Positions 1 to 8,648 of a DNA stretch of 64,000 bases are shown one piece after another. Position 1 is the stretch's first letter. Every line of letters starts with the position of its first letter. The notes beneath the pieces were generated by a model. That model saw nothing but the letters and a program-made list of their open reading frames with translations. It was not told the DNA's origin and searched no databases. The stretch comes from Methanoregula boonei 6A8 (GTDB taxonomy: Archaea > Halobacteriota > Methanomicrobia > Methanomicrobiales > Methanospirillaceae): assembly GCF_000017625.1 (NCBI RefSeq), contig NC_009712.1:1426001-1490000 (forward strand). Reading direction: 5' to 3'. Position numbers and translations under genes: made by a program.

Positions 1-1
1 C

Positions 2-391
2 TTTCCCCCGTGCATGCAGGCATTAATTTCTGCTCTTGCAGCGGGCACTAACCTCACGCATGCAGGCCGGTTCTCGCTTACTGCATTCCTCCATAACATA
101 GGTATGGACCTCACCGGGATTGCAGAACTGTACGCACGCTCCCCGGACTTCGATATTGAGAAGACCATGTACCAGGTTGAGCATATCACCGGTCGCGGGG
201 GAACAGGGACTGAGTATACGACCCCGGCCTGCGCAGCTATGCAGACCACAGGCCTCTGCGTGCACCGGGATGCAATCTGCGAGAAGATCAGCCATCCCCT
301 GAGTTATTACAAAGTAAAAAAGTCCCGACCTCTCAAACCTGCCCCTCAGAACAGAGAGACTAAAAATGCCGGTGACCCGGAGAACACATAA
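2..391 (+). CDS. priL: DNA primase large subunit PriL, C-terminal part (5' truncated by window edge)
   Basis: C-terminal [4Fe-4S] domain of the archaeal/eukaryotic primase large subunit, which works with PriS to make RNA primers for replication. The frame is open from base 2, and the codons before the ATG at 14 read FPPC. That first cysteine, with those in TPACAAM, GLCVHR and AICEK, gives the four cluster ligands of the family, so the ATG at 14 is internal and the gene starts outside the window. The helical stretch MDLTGIAELYARSPDF and the QVEHITGRGGTGTEY segment are typical of this domain. The last ~25 residues are a charged tail. The product name is secure; the N-terminal half cannot be seen. 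Confidence 0.93.
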   Translation, partial: FPPCMQALISALAAGTNLTHAGRFSLTAFLHNIGMDLTGIAELYARSPDFDIEKTMYQVEHITGRGGTGTEYTTPACAAMQTTGLCVHRDAICEKISHPLSYYKVKKSRPLKPAPQNRETKNAGDPENT

Positions 392-497
392 AAAAAATTC
401 TATGCTGTCGAAAACCTTGCGGATCCCACCAGACAAGAGATCACGAAATATGCGGATTGCTAGGAATAATTAGGATGACCGGGTTTTTTGCCGGGAA

Positions 498-530
498 AAA
501 TGCCGGCATTTCTTTTTTCGCGCGAAAAAA
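498..530. terminator. Palindromic terminator-like region between convergent genes
   Basis: AAATGCCGGCATTT (498-511) is a perfect palindrome followed by C and six T. The six T begin a second perfect 18-bp palindrome, TTTTTTCGCGCGAAAAAA (513-530). The site lies between priL (plus strand) and the small membrane-protein gene ending at 645 on the minus strand, so it could stop transcription from both sides. Function is inferred from position and sequence only. Confidence 0.5.
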
Positions 531-644
531 AAGATCCGGGTGGAATCCGTACTCCTGGACAATACCGCAGTACATACACCGGTAACAAACGGTTATATTT
601 CCAAGTTTCTGACAGGGCCAAAAAACAAAAAATCGCCAGGCTAT

Positions 645-824
645 TCAGACGATCTTCTCGTTAACCATGTATCCTGCCCCGGAGAGGAACAGGATAAAGA
701 TGACAATGGCGATGATATAGGCTGCTCCTGTAGCGGGAATGACCATAGGGAGTATCGCAAGGCAGACAACCAGGATCGCAAAGCCCGTTACGCCAATAAG
801 AACATCGAGCAGTCGTGCATCCAT
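645..824 (-). CDS. Small two-helix membrane protein, 59 aa
   Basis: Short gene on the minus strand. It begins MDARLLDVLIGV, has a first hydrophobic helix (about residues 7-30, VTGFAILVVCLAILPMV), a turn with P-A-T-G, and a second helix (about 33-52, AAYIIAIVIFILFLSGA), and ends VNEKIV. An in-frame stop lies 27 bases before the ATG, so 824 is the only good start. A TATA-like stretch (tatgcatata) lies just upstream near 850. Two well-formed membrane helices in so short a frame argue for a real gene, but I recognise no family and assign no function. It is convergent with priL and divergent from the gene at 1015. Confidence 0.6.
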   Translation of the reverse strand: MDARLLDVLIGVTGFAILVVCLAILPMVIPATGAAYIIAIVIFILFLSGAGYMVNEKIV

Positions 825-1014
825 CCCAGAAATGTGGGCTTTTATCGGTTATATGCATATCCCCGGGAATAAGTTATTGTGATGACGATACGGCAATCAT
901 ATTTATTTACAACCTCGGGGCAGATTCAGGTCGATAAGAATCGCAGCGGATCACAGGCTATGACATAAGAGAAGAGAATAAAAGCCCTCCGGATAAACAA
1001 AAGGAGCAGATACG

Positions 1015-1572
1015 ATGACCAGTCCGGATCGACAGAGAGATGAGGTCCTTGCAGAGCTTTCCAAAGCCACTGCATCTCTAGGGGGTACGATGGCTTCGGT
1101 GCTGGCAGTTAAAGGGATAACCAACATCGGGTATGCGATCCGGGGGGCCCGGGACAGTGCCGGTGTTGCCGCAGTGACAGGAGGATTTGAGGTTCAGGGC
1201 GATACGGTCAGGGCAGCGGGAGCATGCACATTTGATGCTGATGCTGCTCTTGCAGCAATTATCCTTACTGCCTCAAAATTTGATCCGGTGATGCGCTCGG
1301 CCGCTACGATCCGATTCACTGACGAGGCAGGCCAGATCCTTGAAGGCATGTTCCTTGAATGCTGCACCGTTGACCGGCGCGGGAAACCCCCGGGAATCGG
1401 TACCATGGACTGGGGAATCGCATCCTGCTGCAAAGAGGGGGTGCCGGAAGCAATTATCGACCGCGGGAATCCTGACCATCTCCCCCGGATTCACCTGTTC
1501 GGCGAAAAACCCGGAGATGTTGCAGCCAATATTATTATGTTGTCGAACCGCATTATACCTATAGAACTTTGA
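1015..1572 (+). CDS. Conserved methanogen protein, possibly DUF2111 family
   Basis: 185-residue soluble protein without signal peptide or membrane segment. After a helical N-terminus it has a mixed alpha/beta body with a GFEVQGDTVRAAGACTFDAD segment, a Cys pair (ECC) near residue 118 and another (SCC) near 138, and a ProGly-rich loop. It resembles the uncharacterised DUF2111 family of methanogens, recalled rather than checked. The start follows AAGGAG at the right distance. rps17e begins 10 bp downstream and dapA/dapB follow, so it may be co-transcribed with them. Biochemical role unknown. Confidence 0.7.
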   Translation: MTSPDRQRDEVLAELSKATASLGGTMASVLAVKGITNIGYAIRGARDSAGVAAVTGGFEVQGDTVRAAGACTFDADAALAAIILTASKFDPVMRSAATIRFTDEAGQILEGMFLECCTVDRRGKPPGIGTMDWGIASCCKEGVPEAIIDRGNPDHLPRIHLFGEKPGDVAANIIMLSNRIIPIEL

Positions 1573-1582
1573 GGAATAACGC

Positions 1583-1774
1583 ATGGGAATCAAGCCATCG
1601 TATATCAAAACTATCGGTACGGCACTCCTTTCCACCCAGAAAGAGCATTTCAGTAACAACTTCGACGCAAACAAGCAGCAGCTTGCCAGCTCGGTCTCCG
1701 TTGACAGCAAAAGGGTCAGGAATCGAATCGCCGGGTATATAACAAGAAAAATTAATACAAAAAGACACCCATAA
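1583..1774 (+). CDS. rps17e: 30S ribosomal protein S17e
   Basis: 63-residue ribosomal protein of the archaeal/eukaryotic small subunit. The start MGIKPSYIKTIGTALL and the core DSKRVRNRIAGYITRK are hallmarks of S17e. GAGGAATAACGC precedes the ATG. The gene sits 8 bp before dapA, an association of a ribosomal protein gene with lysine biosynthesis that suggests a shared transcript. Length is normal for the family. Confidence 0.95.
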   Translation: MGIKPSYIKTIGTALLSTQKEHFSNNFDANKQQLASSVSVDSKRVRNRIAGYITRKINTKRHP

Positions 1775-1782
1775 CGCATGGT

Positions 1783-2724
1783 ATGTTTGAAGGTGTCCTT
1801 CCCGCTATTATCACTCCTTTTCGGCGCAATTCCGCGACGAGCCTGGATATCCCGGGGCTTGAGCGGAATATCAGTTACCTCCTTTCCTGTGGCATCCACG
1901 GAATTGTCCCCTGCGGCTCGACCGGTGAGTCGGCAACGCTCTCGTTTGCCGAGCATGAAAAGGTCGTAAGCACTACCATCGACAAGGTCAACGGCAAGGT
2001 GCCCGTCCTTGCGGGAACGGGCTCAAACAACACCGCAGAAGCAGTCATCCTCACCAAGGCGGCAAAGGACACCGGTGCCAATGGCGTGCTCGTTATCAGC
2101 CCATATTACAACAAGCCCAACCGGGCTGGCCTTATAAAGCATTACACGAAGCTTGCGGACCTTGATATTCCCGTGGTCATCTACAATGTTCCCGGCCGCA
2201 CGGGCCAGAATCTGGAACCCGACCTGATCGCGGAACTTGCAAAACATCCCAGTATTGTCGGGATCAAGGAGGCAAGCGGCAACATCGGCCAGGTCTCCCG
2301 GATTATCGAAATGACACAGGACGAGGACTTTACGGTTACCTCCGGTGACGATAACCTTACCCTCCCGATCATGGCGCTGGGCGGAAAAGGCGTGATCTCG
2401 GTGGCCGCAAACGTGGACCCCACACGAATGGTTGCTCTCTACGAAGCGGCAAAAAAAGGTAACTGGGATAAAGCGCTTGCCCTGCATTACGCCCTCTCCC
2501 CGGTCTTCCGGGCAATGTTCGTTGATACCAACCCGATACCTGTCAAGAAAGCGGTGGAGCTGATGGGCATGGCAGGCGGCCCGGTCCGGCTCCCTCTCGA
2601 TGATCTGGACGAGAAAAAGACGGCGGATCTCAAAAAGATTCTTGCCGCTATCCCGACAGCAAAAACGGCGGCCGCGCAGAAGAATCCCGCAAAGAAAACT
2701 GAGGTAAAACGCAGCCGGAGGTGA
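1783..2724 (+). CDS. dapA: 4-hydroxy-tetrahydrodipicolinate synthase with basic C-terminal tail
   Basis: Condenses pyruvate with aspartate semialdehyde, the first committed step of the diaminopimelate branch to lysine. The TIM-barrel signature is intact: PCGSTGESATL near residue 45, the catalytic tyrosine in YNVPGRTG, and the Schiff-base lysine in VGIKEASGN. At 313 residues it is slightly long because the last ~26 residues form a Lys/Ala/Arg-rich tail (ending KKTEVKRSRR) that is not part of the barrel. dapB follows after 7 bp, then a ferredoxin and asd, so precursor supply and use are encoded together. Enzyme call secure; tail function unknown. Confidence 0.96.
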   Translation: MFEGVLPAIITPFRRNSATSLDIPGLERNISYLLSCGIHGIVPCGSTGESATLSFAEHEKVVSTTIDKVNGKVPVLAGTGSNNTAEAVILTKAAKDTGANGVLVISPYYNKPNRAGLIKHYTKLADLDIPVVIYNVPGRTGQNLEPDLIAELAKHPSIVGIKEASGNIGQVSRIIEMTQDEDFTVTSGDDNLTLPIMALGGKGVISVAANVDPTRMVALYEAAKKGNWDKALALHYALSPVFRAMFVDTNPIPVKKAVELMGMAGGPVRLPLDDLDEKKTADLKKILAAIPTAKTAAAQKNPAKKTEVKRSRR

Positions 2725-2731
2725 ATCCGAA

Positions 2732-3499
2732 ATGGCAAAGGTTGTTATCTGCGGCGCCTCCGGTCGTATGGGCCAGACTTTGGGAAGGATGGTAGCAGAA
2801 TCGCAGGATCTCGAACTCGCCGGCGGGATCGATCTGCACCCGGGATCCTTCTTTGGTGCCGAGATCGTGGCAGCAAAAGAGATCGAGGCGCTCCTTGCAA
2901 GCAAAAAACCCGATGTACTGATTGATTTCACGGTCGCACACGCTGCAGTGGAAAACGTAAAGAGTGCGGCAAGGAATAACGTTGCCCTGATCGTGGGAAC
3001 CACCGGATTTACACCGGAGCAGCGTGAGGTTATGGCAACTGCGATCAATGGACACGTTCCGGCCGTTATCTCGAGCAACTACTCAGTTGGCGTCAACATC
3101 TTCTGGCAGCTGGTACGGGAAGCCGGAAGGCTGCTTAAGGATTACGATATCGAGGTTATCGAGGCCCATCACCGGAACAAGAAGGATGCTCCGAGCGGGA
3201 CGGCTAAAACCATCCTCCAGATCCTTGATGAAGAGGCAGGGGAACGCAGGAAACTTTACGGTCGCGAGGGCATGATGGAACGGCAAAACGAGATCGGTGT
3301 CCATGTTATCCGTGGCGGGGATATTGTGGGCGATCACACGGTCATGTTCTCAAAGAACTTCGAGACGATCGAACTCTCCCACCGGGCATATGACCGCTCG
3401 GTCTTTGCAAGCGGGGCACTTCGTGCTGCACGCTGGGTTGTCGGGAAAAAACCGGGCATCTATGGTATGAACGACGTTCTTGGCCTGGAGAAAACCTGA
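2732..3499 (+). CDS. dapB: 4-hydroxy-tetrahydrodipicolinate reductase
   Basis: Reduces the DapA product with NAD(P)H to tetrahydrodipicolinate. The Rossmann motif GASGRMGQTLGRM is at the N-terminus, and the active-site segment EAHHRNKKDAPSGTA carries the conserved histidine pair and lysine. The C-terminal half has the substrate-domain signatures GVHVIRGGDIVGDHTV and LSHRAYDRSVFA. Length 255 residues is normal. It lies directly behind dapA and is probably on the same transcript. Confidence 0.97.
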   Translation: MAKVVICGASGRMGQTLGRMVAESQDLELAGGIDLHPGSFFGAEIVAAKEIEALLASKKPDVLIDFTVAHAAVENVKSAARNNVALIVGTTGFTPEQREVMATAINGHVPAVISSNYSVGVNIFWQLVREAGRLLKDYDIEVIEAHHRNKKDAPSGTAKTILQILDEEAGERRKLYGREGMMERQNEIGVHVIRGGDIVGDHTVMFSKNFETIELSHRAYDRSVFASGALRAARWVVGKKPGIYGMNDVLGLEKT

Positions 3500-3571
3500 C
3501 CGTGTTTTCCTCTGTATACATCGAAACCTATTTTTTGTCTTTTACCGCATTATTACGATGGAGTGAACTCT

Positions 3572-3745
3572 TTGGTTGCAGTAATTGACATGACCAAGTG
3601 TACCGGATGCGAAACCTGCGTAAGCGAATGCCCGGCTTCCGCCATATCCATGGAGAATGAAAAGGCAAAAGTAGACAAGGATATGTGCGTGGACTGCCAG
3701 ACCTGCGTTGATGCCTGCCCGTCCGAAGCCATCCAGATGGAATAA
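3572..3745 (+). CDS. 2[4Fe-4S] ferredoxin
   Basis: Small electron carrier with two complete CxxCxxCxxxCP clusters (CTGCETCVSECP and CVDCQTCVDACP). A GTG at 3563 is in frame, but it overlaps the GGAG at 3560-3563. The TTG at 3572, eight bases behind that GGAG, gives a 57-residue protein starting MVAVIDMTKC and is the better start. The position between dapB and asd is notable, but no ferredoxin-dependent step is known in this part of the lysine pathway, so its partner cannot be told from context. Confidence 0.9.
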   Translation: MVAVIDMTKCTGCETCVSECPASAISMENEKAKVDKDMCVDCQTCVDACPSEAIQME

Positions 3746-4001
3746 TTAAAAAAAATGTGCGCTCTTTTTTAACCCCGCGTTGCAGGCCGGCCTATGAACA
3801 TATGACGGACCGGGCAGCGATATAACCCCCAATTGCGGACAACTTTCCCGGATTACCTTAATACGGCCGGGAATTTGCAGCAGGAGAACAGGGACAAACT
3901 GTAAAAAACAATGTTTTTATTATCACAGATGAAATGGGACTTTACAACCCGCCATCATCTCAAACGGGATAGATAATCACCAAGAACAGGACCTGTCAGC
4001 C
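3746..4001. promoter_or_regulatory. Ferredoxin terminator and asd promoter region
   Basis: A run of A then CTCTTTTTTAA (about 3748-3771) looks like the T-rich stop after the ferredoxin gene. Nearer asd, AAAAAC-AAT-GTTTTT (3904-3918) is a perfect 6-bp inverted repeat next to a TATT-rich stretch and may be an operator or part of the promoter. Nothing else is seen in this gap. Confidence 0.35.
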
Positions 4002-5018
4002 ATGATCAATGTTGGAGTGCTCGGAGCAACGGGCGCGGTTGGTCAGAGATTTGTCGAACTTTTATCGGATCACCCCTGGTTCAATCTGACAACCCTCGCA
4101 GCCTCGGAACGCAGTGCGGGAAAACCCTACGGAAAAGTAGTCAACTGGCGCCTTGAGACGCCCTTCCCGGAGAAGATTGCAAAACTTAAGGTCACTGCCA
4201 TTACCCCTTCTGCAATGAAGGATGTGGATCTCGTATTCTCCGCGCTTCCTGCAGAAATTGCACAGGATGTGGAGAATACATTTGCCGATGCAGGTATTGC
4301 AGTCTGCAGCAACGCGAGCTCGCACCGCATGGAACCGAACGTCCCACTCGTAGTGCCTGAGGTCAACCCGGAACATCTGGGACTGATCGATGTCCAGCGC
4401 GATGCGGGACGGGACGGATTTATCGTGACCAACCCGAACTGCTCCACGATCATGCTGGTTTCTGCCCTGGCACCTTTAAGAAAATTCAAGTTTTCGGATA
4501 TTCGTGTCGCAACGATGCAGGCGATCTCGGGAGCCGGTTTTGCCGGTGTGGCCGCGATGTCCATCTACGACAATATCATTCCCTACATAGGAAAAGAAGA
4601 GGAGAAGATGGAGACCGAAACCCTCAAGATCATGGGGACACTCAAAGGAAAAAAAGTGGTCAATGCCCCGTTCCAGGTGAGCGCAAGCTGCCACCGGGTG
4701 CCGGTCATTGATGGCCACACGATGGCAGTCTGGGTGGATATCAAAGAGCCGGTCGAGACGGTAAAGAAGGCGTATGCGGACTACAAACCCCCGATCAAGG
4801 GACTGCCCACCCAGCCCGCAGAGTCCGTGCACCTGTGTGCCGAAGAGGACCGGCCCCAGCCCCGGCTCGACCGGATGCGGGGGCATGGCATGACCGTATC
4901 GGTCGGGCGTGTGCGCGAAGGCCTCAGGTTCGTGGCCATGGGACACAACACCATCCGCGGTGCAGCGGGTGCAAGTGTGCTGAATGCAGAGCTGATCTCA
5001 AAGAAGAAGTACCTGTGA
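4002..5018 (+). CDS. asd: Aspartate-semialdehyde dehydrogenase
   Basis: Makes aspartate semialdehyde from aspartyl phosphate, feeding DapA and the threonine/methionine branch. [14 protein letters not shown] is the NADP-binding loop, and [10 protein letters not shown] holds the catalytic cysteine (near residue 147). The histidine in [15 protein letters not shown] completes the active site. Length 338 fits the archaeal/fungal class. It has its own upstream region, so it may be transcribed separately from dapAB, with which it cooperates. Confidence 0.96.
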   Translation: MINVGVLGATGAVGQRFVELLSDHPWFNLTTLAASERSAGKPYGKVVNWRLETPFPEKIAKLKVTAITPSAMKDVDLVFSALPAEIAQDVENTFADAGIAVCSNASSHRMEPNVPLVVPEVNPEHLGLIDVQRDAGRDGFIVTNPNCSTIMLVSALAPLRKFKFSDIRVATMQAISGAGFAGVAAMSIYDNIIPYIGKEEEKMETETLKIMGTLKGKKVVNAPFQVSASCHRVPVIDGHTMAVWVDIKEPVETVKKAYADYKPPIKGLPTQPAESVHLCAEEDRPQPRLDRMRGHGMTVSVGRVREGLRFVAMGHNTIRGAAGASVLNAELISKKKYL

Positions 5019-5035
5019 TTTTTATGGAGACAAGC

Positions 5036-5317
5036 ATGCAGCCGATGAAAGAAAATACCGTGTTTGTGGGAAACAAACCCGTGATGAACTATGTGCTTGC
5101 GGTCGTCACCCAGTTTAACAACGGGGCCGGTGAAGTCTCCATCAAGGCCAGGGGCAAGGCAATCTCACGGGCAGTCGATACCGCAGAGATTGCCCTGAAC
5201 CGGTTCCTCGATGGAATCAGCAAAAAGGAGATTATTACCTCCACTGAGGTGATCGACACCGATACCGGCAAGACCAATGTCTCGAGCATCGAGATTATCC
5301 TTTCTGCAAAAAAATAA
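5036..5317 (+). CDS. albA: DNA/RNA-binding protein Alba
   Basis: Archaeal chromatin and RNA-binding protein. [19 protein letters not shown] is the Alba N-terminal signature, followed by [22 protein letters not shown] and a beta-hairpin ending in SSIEIIL. Several starts are possible. ATG 5036 (MQPMKENTV) has GGAG six bases upstream and gives the usual ~93 residues; ATG 5024 would overlap that ribosome-binding site. The gene begins 17 bp after asd and may share its transcript. The acetylatable lysine region (GNKPVMNY) is present. Confidence 0.94.
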   Translation: MQPMKENTVFVGNKPVMNYVLAVVTQFNNGAGEVSIKARGKAISRAVDTAEIALNRFLDGISKKEIITSTEVIDTDTGKTNVSSIEIILSAKK

Positions 5318-5430
5318 TTTTTCCGGGGAGGGAGAAAACGTTCCACCTCGAAAATTCTTCAGTAAACCGGAGGACAGGGCAGTAGAAAAACCGTAAACCA
5401 TTTAACTGGTGCATTCACAGTCATAGTGTT

Positions 5431-5910
5431 ATGAATGCACGGGCAGCCACGTGTATTTTTCTTATTCTGATAGCACTCTGTATCGTACCGGCTGCAGCTG
5501 CCAATGACGAACGATATGGCTATATCACCCTTGAGTCGGTGCAGATCCAGCTCCACAACGATACTGCAATTGTTGATATGCATTATTCAGTTGATGAAGG
5601 AACAAGGATTATTTTCTTCCTGCTGGGAAAGCAGGATCTCAAAAACAAACTAATCACTATTCTCAATTATGACGGCGCCCAGATGCAGTACGTCAACCTC
5701 TCCGATGCCGAATTTGTGGTGGACAATGCATCGTACTCCTACGGAAACGGGGTGTACTGGTTCCCGACGCACCAGTTTAATGTGGTTATTCCCCGGCTGA
5801 CGATCACTTCCCCCCAGGTGATCCGTAATTATACCAATACAAACCTGTTCCCCGAGGGAATGGGATACTTCGAGAATCCCCCTGAGGATCAACCGGCATC
5901 TTCGGCGTGA
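5431..5910 (+). CDS. Secreted protein with signal peptide, unknown family
   Basis: 159 residues: a signal peptide (about 1-24, hydrophobic core IFLILIALCIV, ending AAAA) and an exported domain. The domain has D-x-HYSVDEGT, LNYDGAQMQYVNLSDAEFVV and a C-terminal FPEGMGYF segment. There is no second membrane anchor. Its core can be aligned by eye with the first ~150 residues of the secreted protein at 63063-63893, where D-x-HYTLEG, NKSDARLLLKNFA and FPDGYSQQF fall in the same order, so the two are probably distant paralogues. Function unknown. Confidence 0.75.
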   Translation: MNARAATCIFLILIALCIVPAAAANDERYGYITLESVQIQLHNDTAIVDMHYSVDEGTRIIFFLLGKQDLKNKLITILNYDGAQMQYVNLSDAEFVVDNASYSYGNGVYWFPTHQFNVVIPRLTITSPQVIRNYTNTNLFPEGMGYFENPPEDQPASSA

Positions 5911-6105
5911 TTATTACATCCTTGAAGCACGGCAGGTATCAGCATTGAACGGACTGTACCCTCTCGTGGCACGCAGAGGTTCCTTCCTGATTCCTCAAAT
6001 AATCCGGGAGAAATCATCCTGTTCTGGAGTCCTGTTCATATCATTTCAGATATTAAAAAGGGAGCTTTCGGCATATCAGCCCGGCCCAAACACTCTTTGT
6101 CAGTA

Positions 6106-7239
6106 TCAGATTGTTTCGATAATAGCTTCCTTCTGCGCTTCAGCCGCCCTTTTTGCAAGGACATACTGAACAACAACGCCGGCGATCGCGCACGCGAGCC
6201 CGAAGAGGGTAGAGTACACAATATATATCCCGGCGGATGACGGGCCAATGGGGAAACCGGAAACACTGCTGACCGCAAGGATATAGGTACTTGCCCCGTA
6301 CAGGATCAACCCGATTGCCGTTACAAAGAACGGGAAAACAACGACTTTGACCAGGTTCTCCCGCTCATTGATGTACACATCGGTGATAACTCCAAGCGAG
6401 GTGACAAGGCCGGCAACGATCAGCCAGAGGATAGCGCCATATATAAAACTCATGACATACAGGAGGACTCCGAGGCTGTTGTCCGCTGCATAATAGTTCA
6501 GTACCGTGAAAAAACCGATGGTAAACCCGATAACCACCAGCACGATGGTAGTGGAATACGTGACAAAGGAGAATTTACCCCGGGACATCGATGCCCGAAG
6601 TGCATTGATCACCCCGTGGATCACTTCATCCAGGCCAAATCCTTTGTACAGCAGGTACATCCCGATGACGCCAACGACAATGATGGTTGCAGTCCCGGGG
6701 TACCCAAGGATGTACGCACTTGCGTACAGCAACATGGCAAGCCCGAGGGGGACAAATACCACCCGGGATACCTTGGGATCGTCCAGAAGCTTTTTGAGGA
6801 TATAATAGGTCCCCTCAAGGTTGGGCATCTGGTTGACAATCACGCGCCGGATACTTGCCACCGGGATCCGGGACTGGATAATGGGAACGACGAATTCATC
6901 TTCGGCCCCGTCGGAAACAAGAATGCAGGAGGTCGGCTGCGTTGCTTTTATCACATCATCGAGGGTTGCTGCGATCTTCCGGTCACCCTCGATCATATGG
7001 AGGTGATTGCCGGCAATCACCGCCACTACTGCATCTTCCCCTTTTGCGATCAGTTCATCATAAATTTTTACCGCAGAAAAGATCGCATTGACATCAGAGT
7101 CCTCGGGATCGGCAAGCGCAAGCCCGTCTGCCGCTTTAAGGCATTCCTGCCTGCCAACAACCGGGCTTTCAATCTTGGCTTTCCACCCGATATCATCGTC
7201 CCGATCCACGCTCAGGACGAGCGTCCGCTCTTTTGTCAT
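6106..7239 (-). CDS. DUF373 family membrane protein
   Basis: 377 residues. The cytoplasmic N-terminal part (1-~150) starts TLVLSVDRDDDIGWKA and contains AVVAVIAGNHLHMIEGDRKIAATLDDVI and SCILVSDGAEDEFVVPII. About seven hydrophobic helices follow from VVFVPLGLAMLLYASAYIL onward. This is the archaeal DUF373 architecture; the aspartate-rich start and the VSDGAEDE segment suggest a nucleotide- or phosphate-binding domain, but no activity is established. Monocistronic on the minus strand, with the T-rich end of the coiled-coil gene about 70 bp upstream. Confidence 0.85.
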   Translation of the reverse strand: MTKERTLVLSVDRDDDIGWKAKIESPVVGRQECLKAADGLALADPEDSDVNAIFSAVKIYDELIAKGEDAVVAVIAGNHLHMIEGDRKIAATLDDVIKATQPTSCILVSDGAEDEFVVPIIQSRIPVASIRRVIVNQMPNLEGTYYILKKLLDDPKVSRVVFVPLGLAMLLYASAYILGYPGTATIIVVGVIGMYLLYKGFGLDEVIHGVINALRASMSRGKFSFVTYSTTIVLVVIGFTIGFFTVLNYYAADNSLGVLLYVMSFIYGAILWLIVAGLVTSLGVITDVYINERENLVKVVVFPFFVTAIGLILYGASTYILAVSSVSGFPIGPSSAGIYIVYSTLFGLACAIAGVVVQYVLAKRAAEAQKEAIIETI

Positions 7240-7311
7240 TGGTATAATAGAGTCACTGTAAATCTATTAATTATTACCTGCGATGAGGAAAAAAGAATTG
7301 ACGGGGGGAGA

Positions 7312-8157
7312 TCAGATGAGTTTTGAACGCTGGAGCAGGAGGATATCGTCCGTGGTGAGTTTTTCTCCTGCCCGGAAATTCTTGAACAGGTGCTCAGCTT
7401 CCTGGCGGACGGCTTTCTGTTCCTTGGTTACCTTGACCTTCTTGGTCTTCTTGCGCAGGCCGGAGATCACCTTATCATAATCACGCAGTTCCTTCTGGCA
7501 GGCAATAAACGCCTTGTGTTCGGCATCGGCGGATTCCTGTGCCTCGACAAAACTCTTGTGGGCAGCGTCTGCAGCCTCACGTGACTTGTCGGCCTTCCGG
7601 TATGACTCCACCATCAGGTCGTGGTGTTTCTGGGCAAGTTCGGCAAGTTCGGTTACCTTTGCATGGAGATCAGATGCCTGTTTGCGGAAATCCCGTGCAG
7701 ATGTGATCTTGGTCCGCATCTCCTTGTTCTGCTCAAGCTCTGCTTCCTGCTCCCGGACCTGACCTTTCATCTGCTTGATCTTCTCGATAAGTTCGCGCTC
7801 CTTATCGGTGGTAAAGACCTCAGTCTGCTGCCGGTACTCCATGTACTCGATCTGCTTCTGGAGTTCCTTGATGCCCCGGTTCTTGAGCGAGCCGTGCTCC
7901 TTTTTGAATGATTCGATCTCCTCGAACAGCACATTTGCCTTATCGTTAAAGTCGTTGCGCTGTGCCTTGAGGTCAAGAACATCCTGATTGTACTTGTCCC
8001 GGAGATCCTTGTTCTTCTGGGCTTCTTCTACAAATTCCCGGGTCTGATTATTGAGAGTGTTACGCTCCCGTGCTGATTTGCTCGCGTTAGCGTTGAGATC
8101 GTTTCTCTTATTCTTGTGCTCTTCAGACTCGGCAAGGATCTTCTTTCTCTTTTCCAT
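7312..8157 (-). CDS. Coiled-coil protein (COG1340-like)
   Basis: Almost wholly charged heptad-type sequence (residues ~1-230: KRNDLNANASKSARERN, EEIESFKKEHGSLKNRG, KQMKGQVREQEAELEQN), predicted as long coiled coils, then a short globular C-terminus AVRQEAEHLFKNFRAGEKLTTDDILLLQ. This matches the euryarchaeal COG1340 family, sometimes mislabelled phosphoserine phosphatase. No enzyme motif is seen; a structural or scaffolding role is likely. An in-frame ATG at 8172 adds MLNDI; ATG 8157 (MEKRKK) is preferred. A strong TATA box lies about 300 bp upstream, giving a long leader. Confidence 0.85.
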   Translation of the reverse strand: MEKRKKILAESEEHKNKRNDLNANASKSARERNTLNNQTREFVEEAQKNKDLRDKYNQDVLDLKAQRNDFNDKANVLFEEIESFKKEHGSLKNRGIKELQKQIEYMEYRQQTEVFTTDKERELIEKIKQMKGQVREQEAELEQNKEMRTKITSARDFRKQASDLHAKVTELAELAQKHHDLMVESYRKADKSREAADAAHKSFVEAQESADAEHKAFIACQKELRDYDKVISGLRKKTKKVKVTKEQKAVRQEAEHLFKNFRAGEKLTTDDILLLQRSKLI

Positions 8158-8648
8158 TATGTCATTCAACATGCGGTACCACTCCTCATCCTGATTCCGG
8201 TAAGGGATGGGCAGGCATACCCTTCAGAGGCAGATGCAGGGATACGCGCGATCTGTTCGCTTCCCGGCAATGAGCCGCTCTGCATGCCAGCTGCAGGGCA
8301 AAAAACATCAGAAAAGGATCGTTTGTTCAACGGTTTACAAGACTTCAGACAGAAGCCTTTGTTCGACACTCGATTCATGATGTTCAACTCCCGATACACG
8401 GATGATACCCCTTTTTGGAGTATCGCCCACCATTCTCCCACCAGATGATCTGGTCGAATGTACTATATTTTAAAGGCGGGGAGTCCACATAAGCGTTTCG
8501 CCGGGGAAACAGGAAACGGAAAGCGAAGGCTACAGAGCGACTTAAAAAAACAGATCTAAAGAAGTGTGCCTGAAAAAATCCGGGGGACTGGATTAATTCC
8601 ATTTCCCCCGGACGTATGGGTATTTTCTATTTGTTTTGTAATGACGTT
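8158..8648 (-). promoter_or_regulatory. Promoter and long leader of the coiled-coil gene; FtsZ 3' flank
   Basis: On the minus strand, TTTAAAATATAGTA (8461-8474) is a good TATA box. A perfect inverted repeat ACCAGAT-G-ATCTGGT (8440-8454) falls at the predicted transcription start. Next comes GATACTCC-AAAAA-GGGGTATC (about 8405-8425), an 8-bp stem with one mismatch. The remaining ~250 bases to the start codon hold open frames without coding character. The stretch 8480-8648 is A/T-rich and otherwise featureless. Confidence 0.4.

Noticed and set aside
392-475. Possible continuation of a gene after priL (frame reading ...NLADPTRQEITKYADC)
   Set aside because: No start codon, too short, and it ends before the terminator palindromes; nothing supports translation.
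8166-8441. 91-residue frame in the leader of the coiled-coil gene
   Set aside because: No ribosome-binding site and mixed, low-complexity composition; better read as an untranslated leader.
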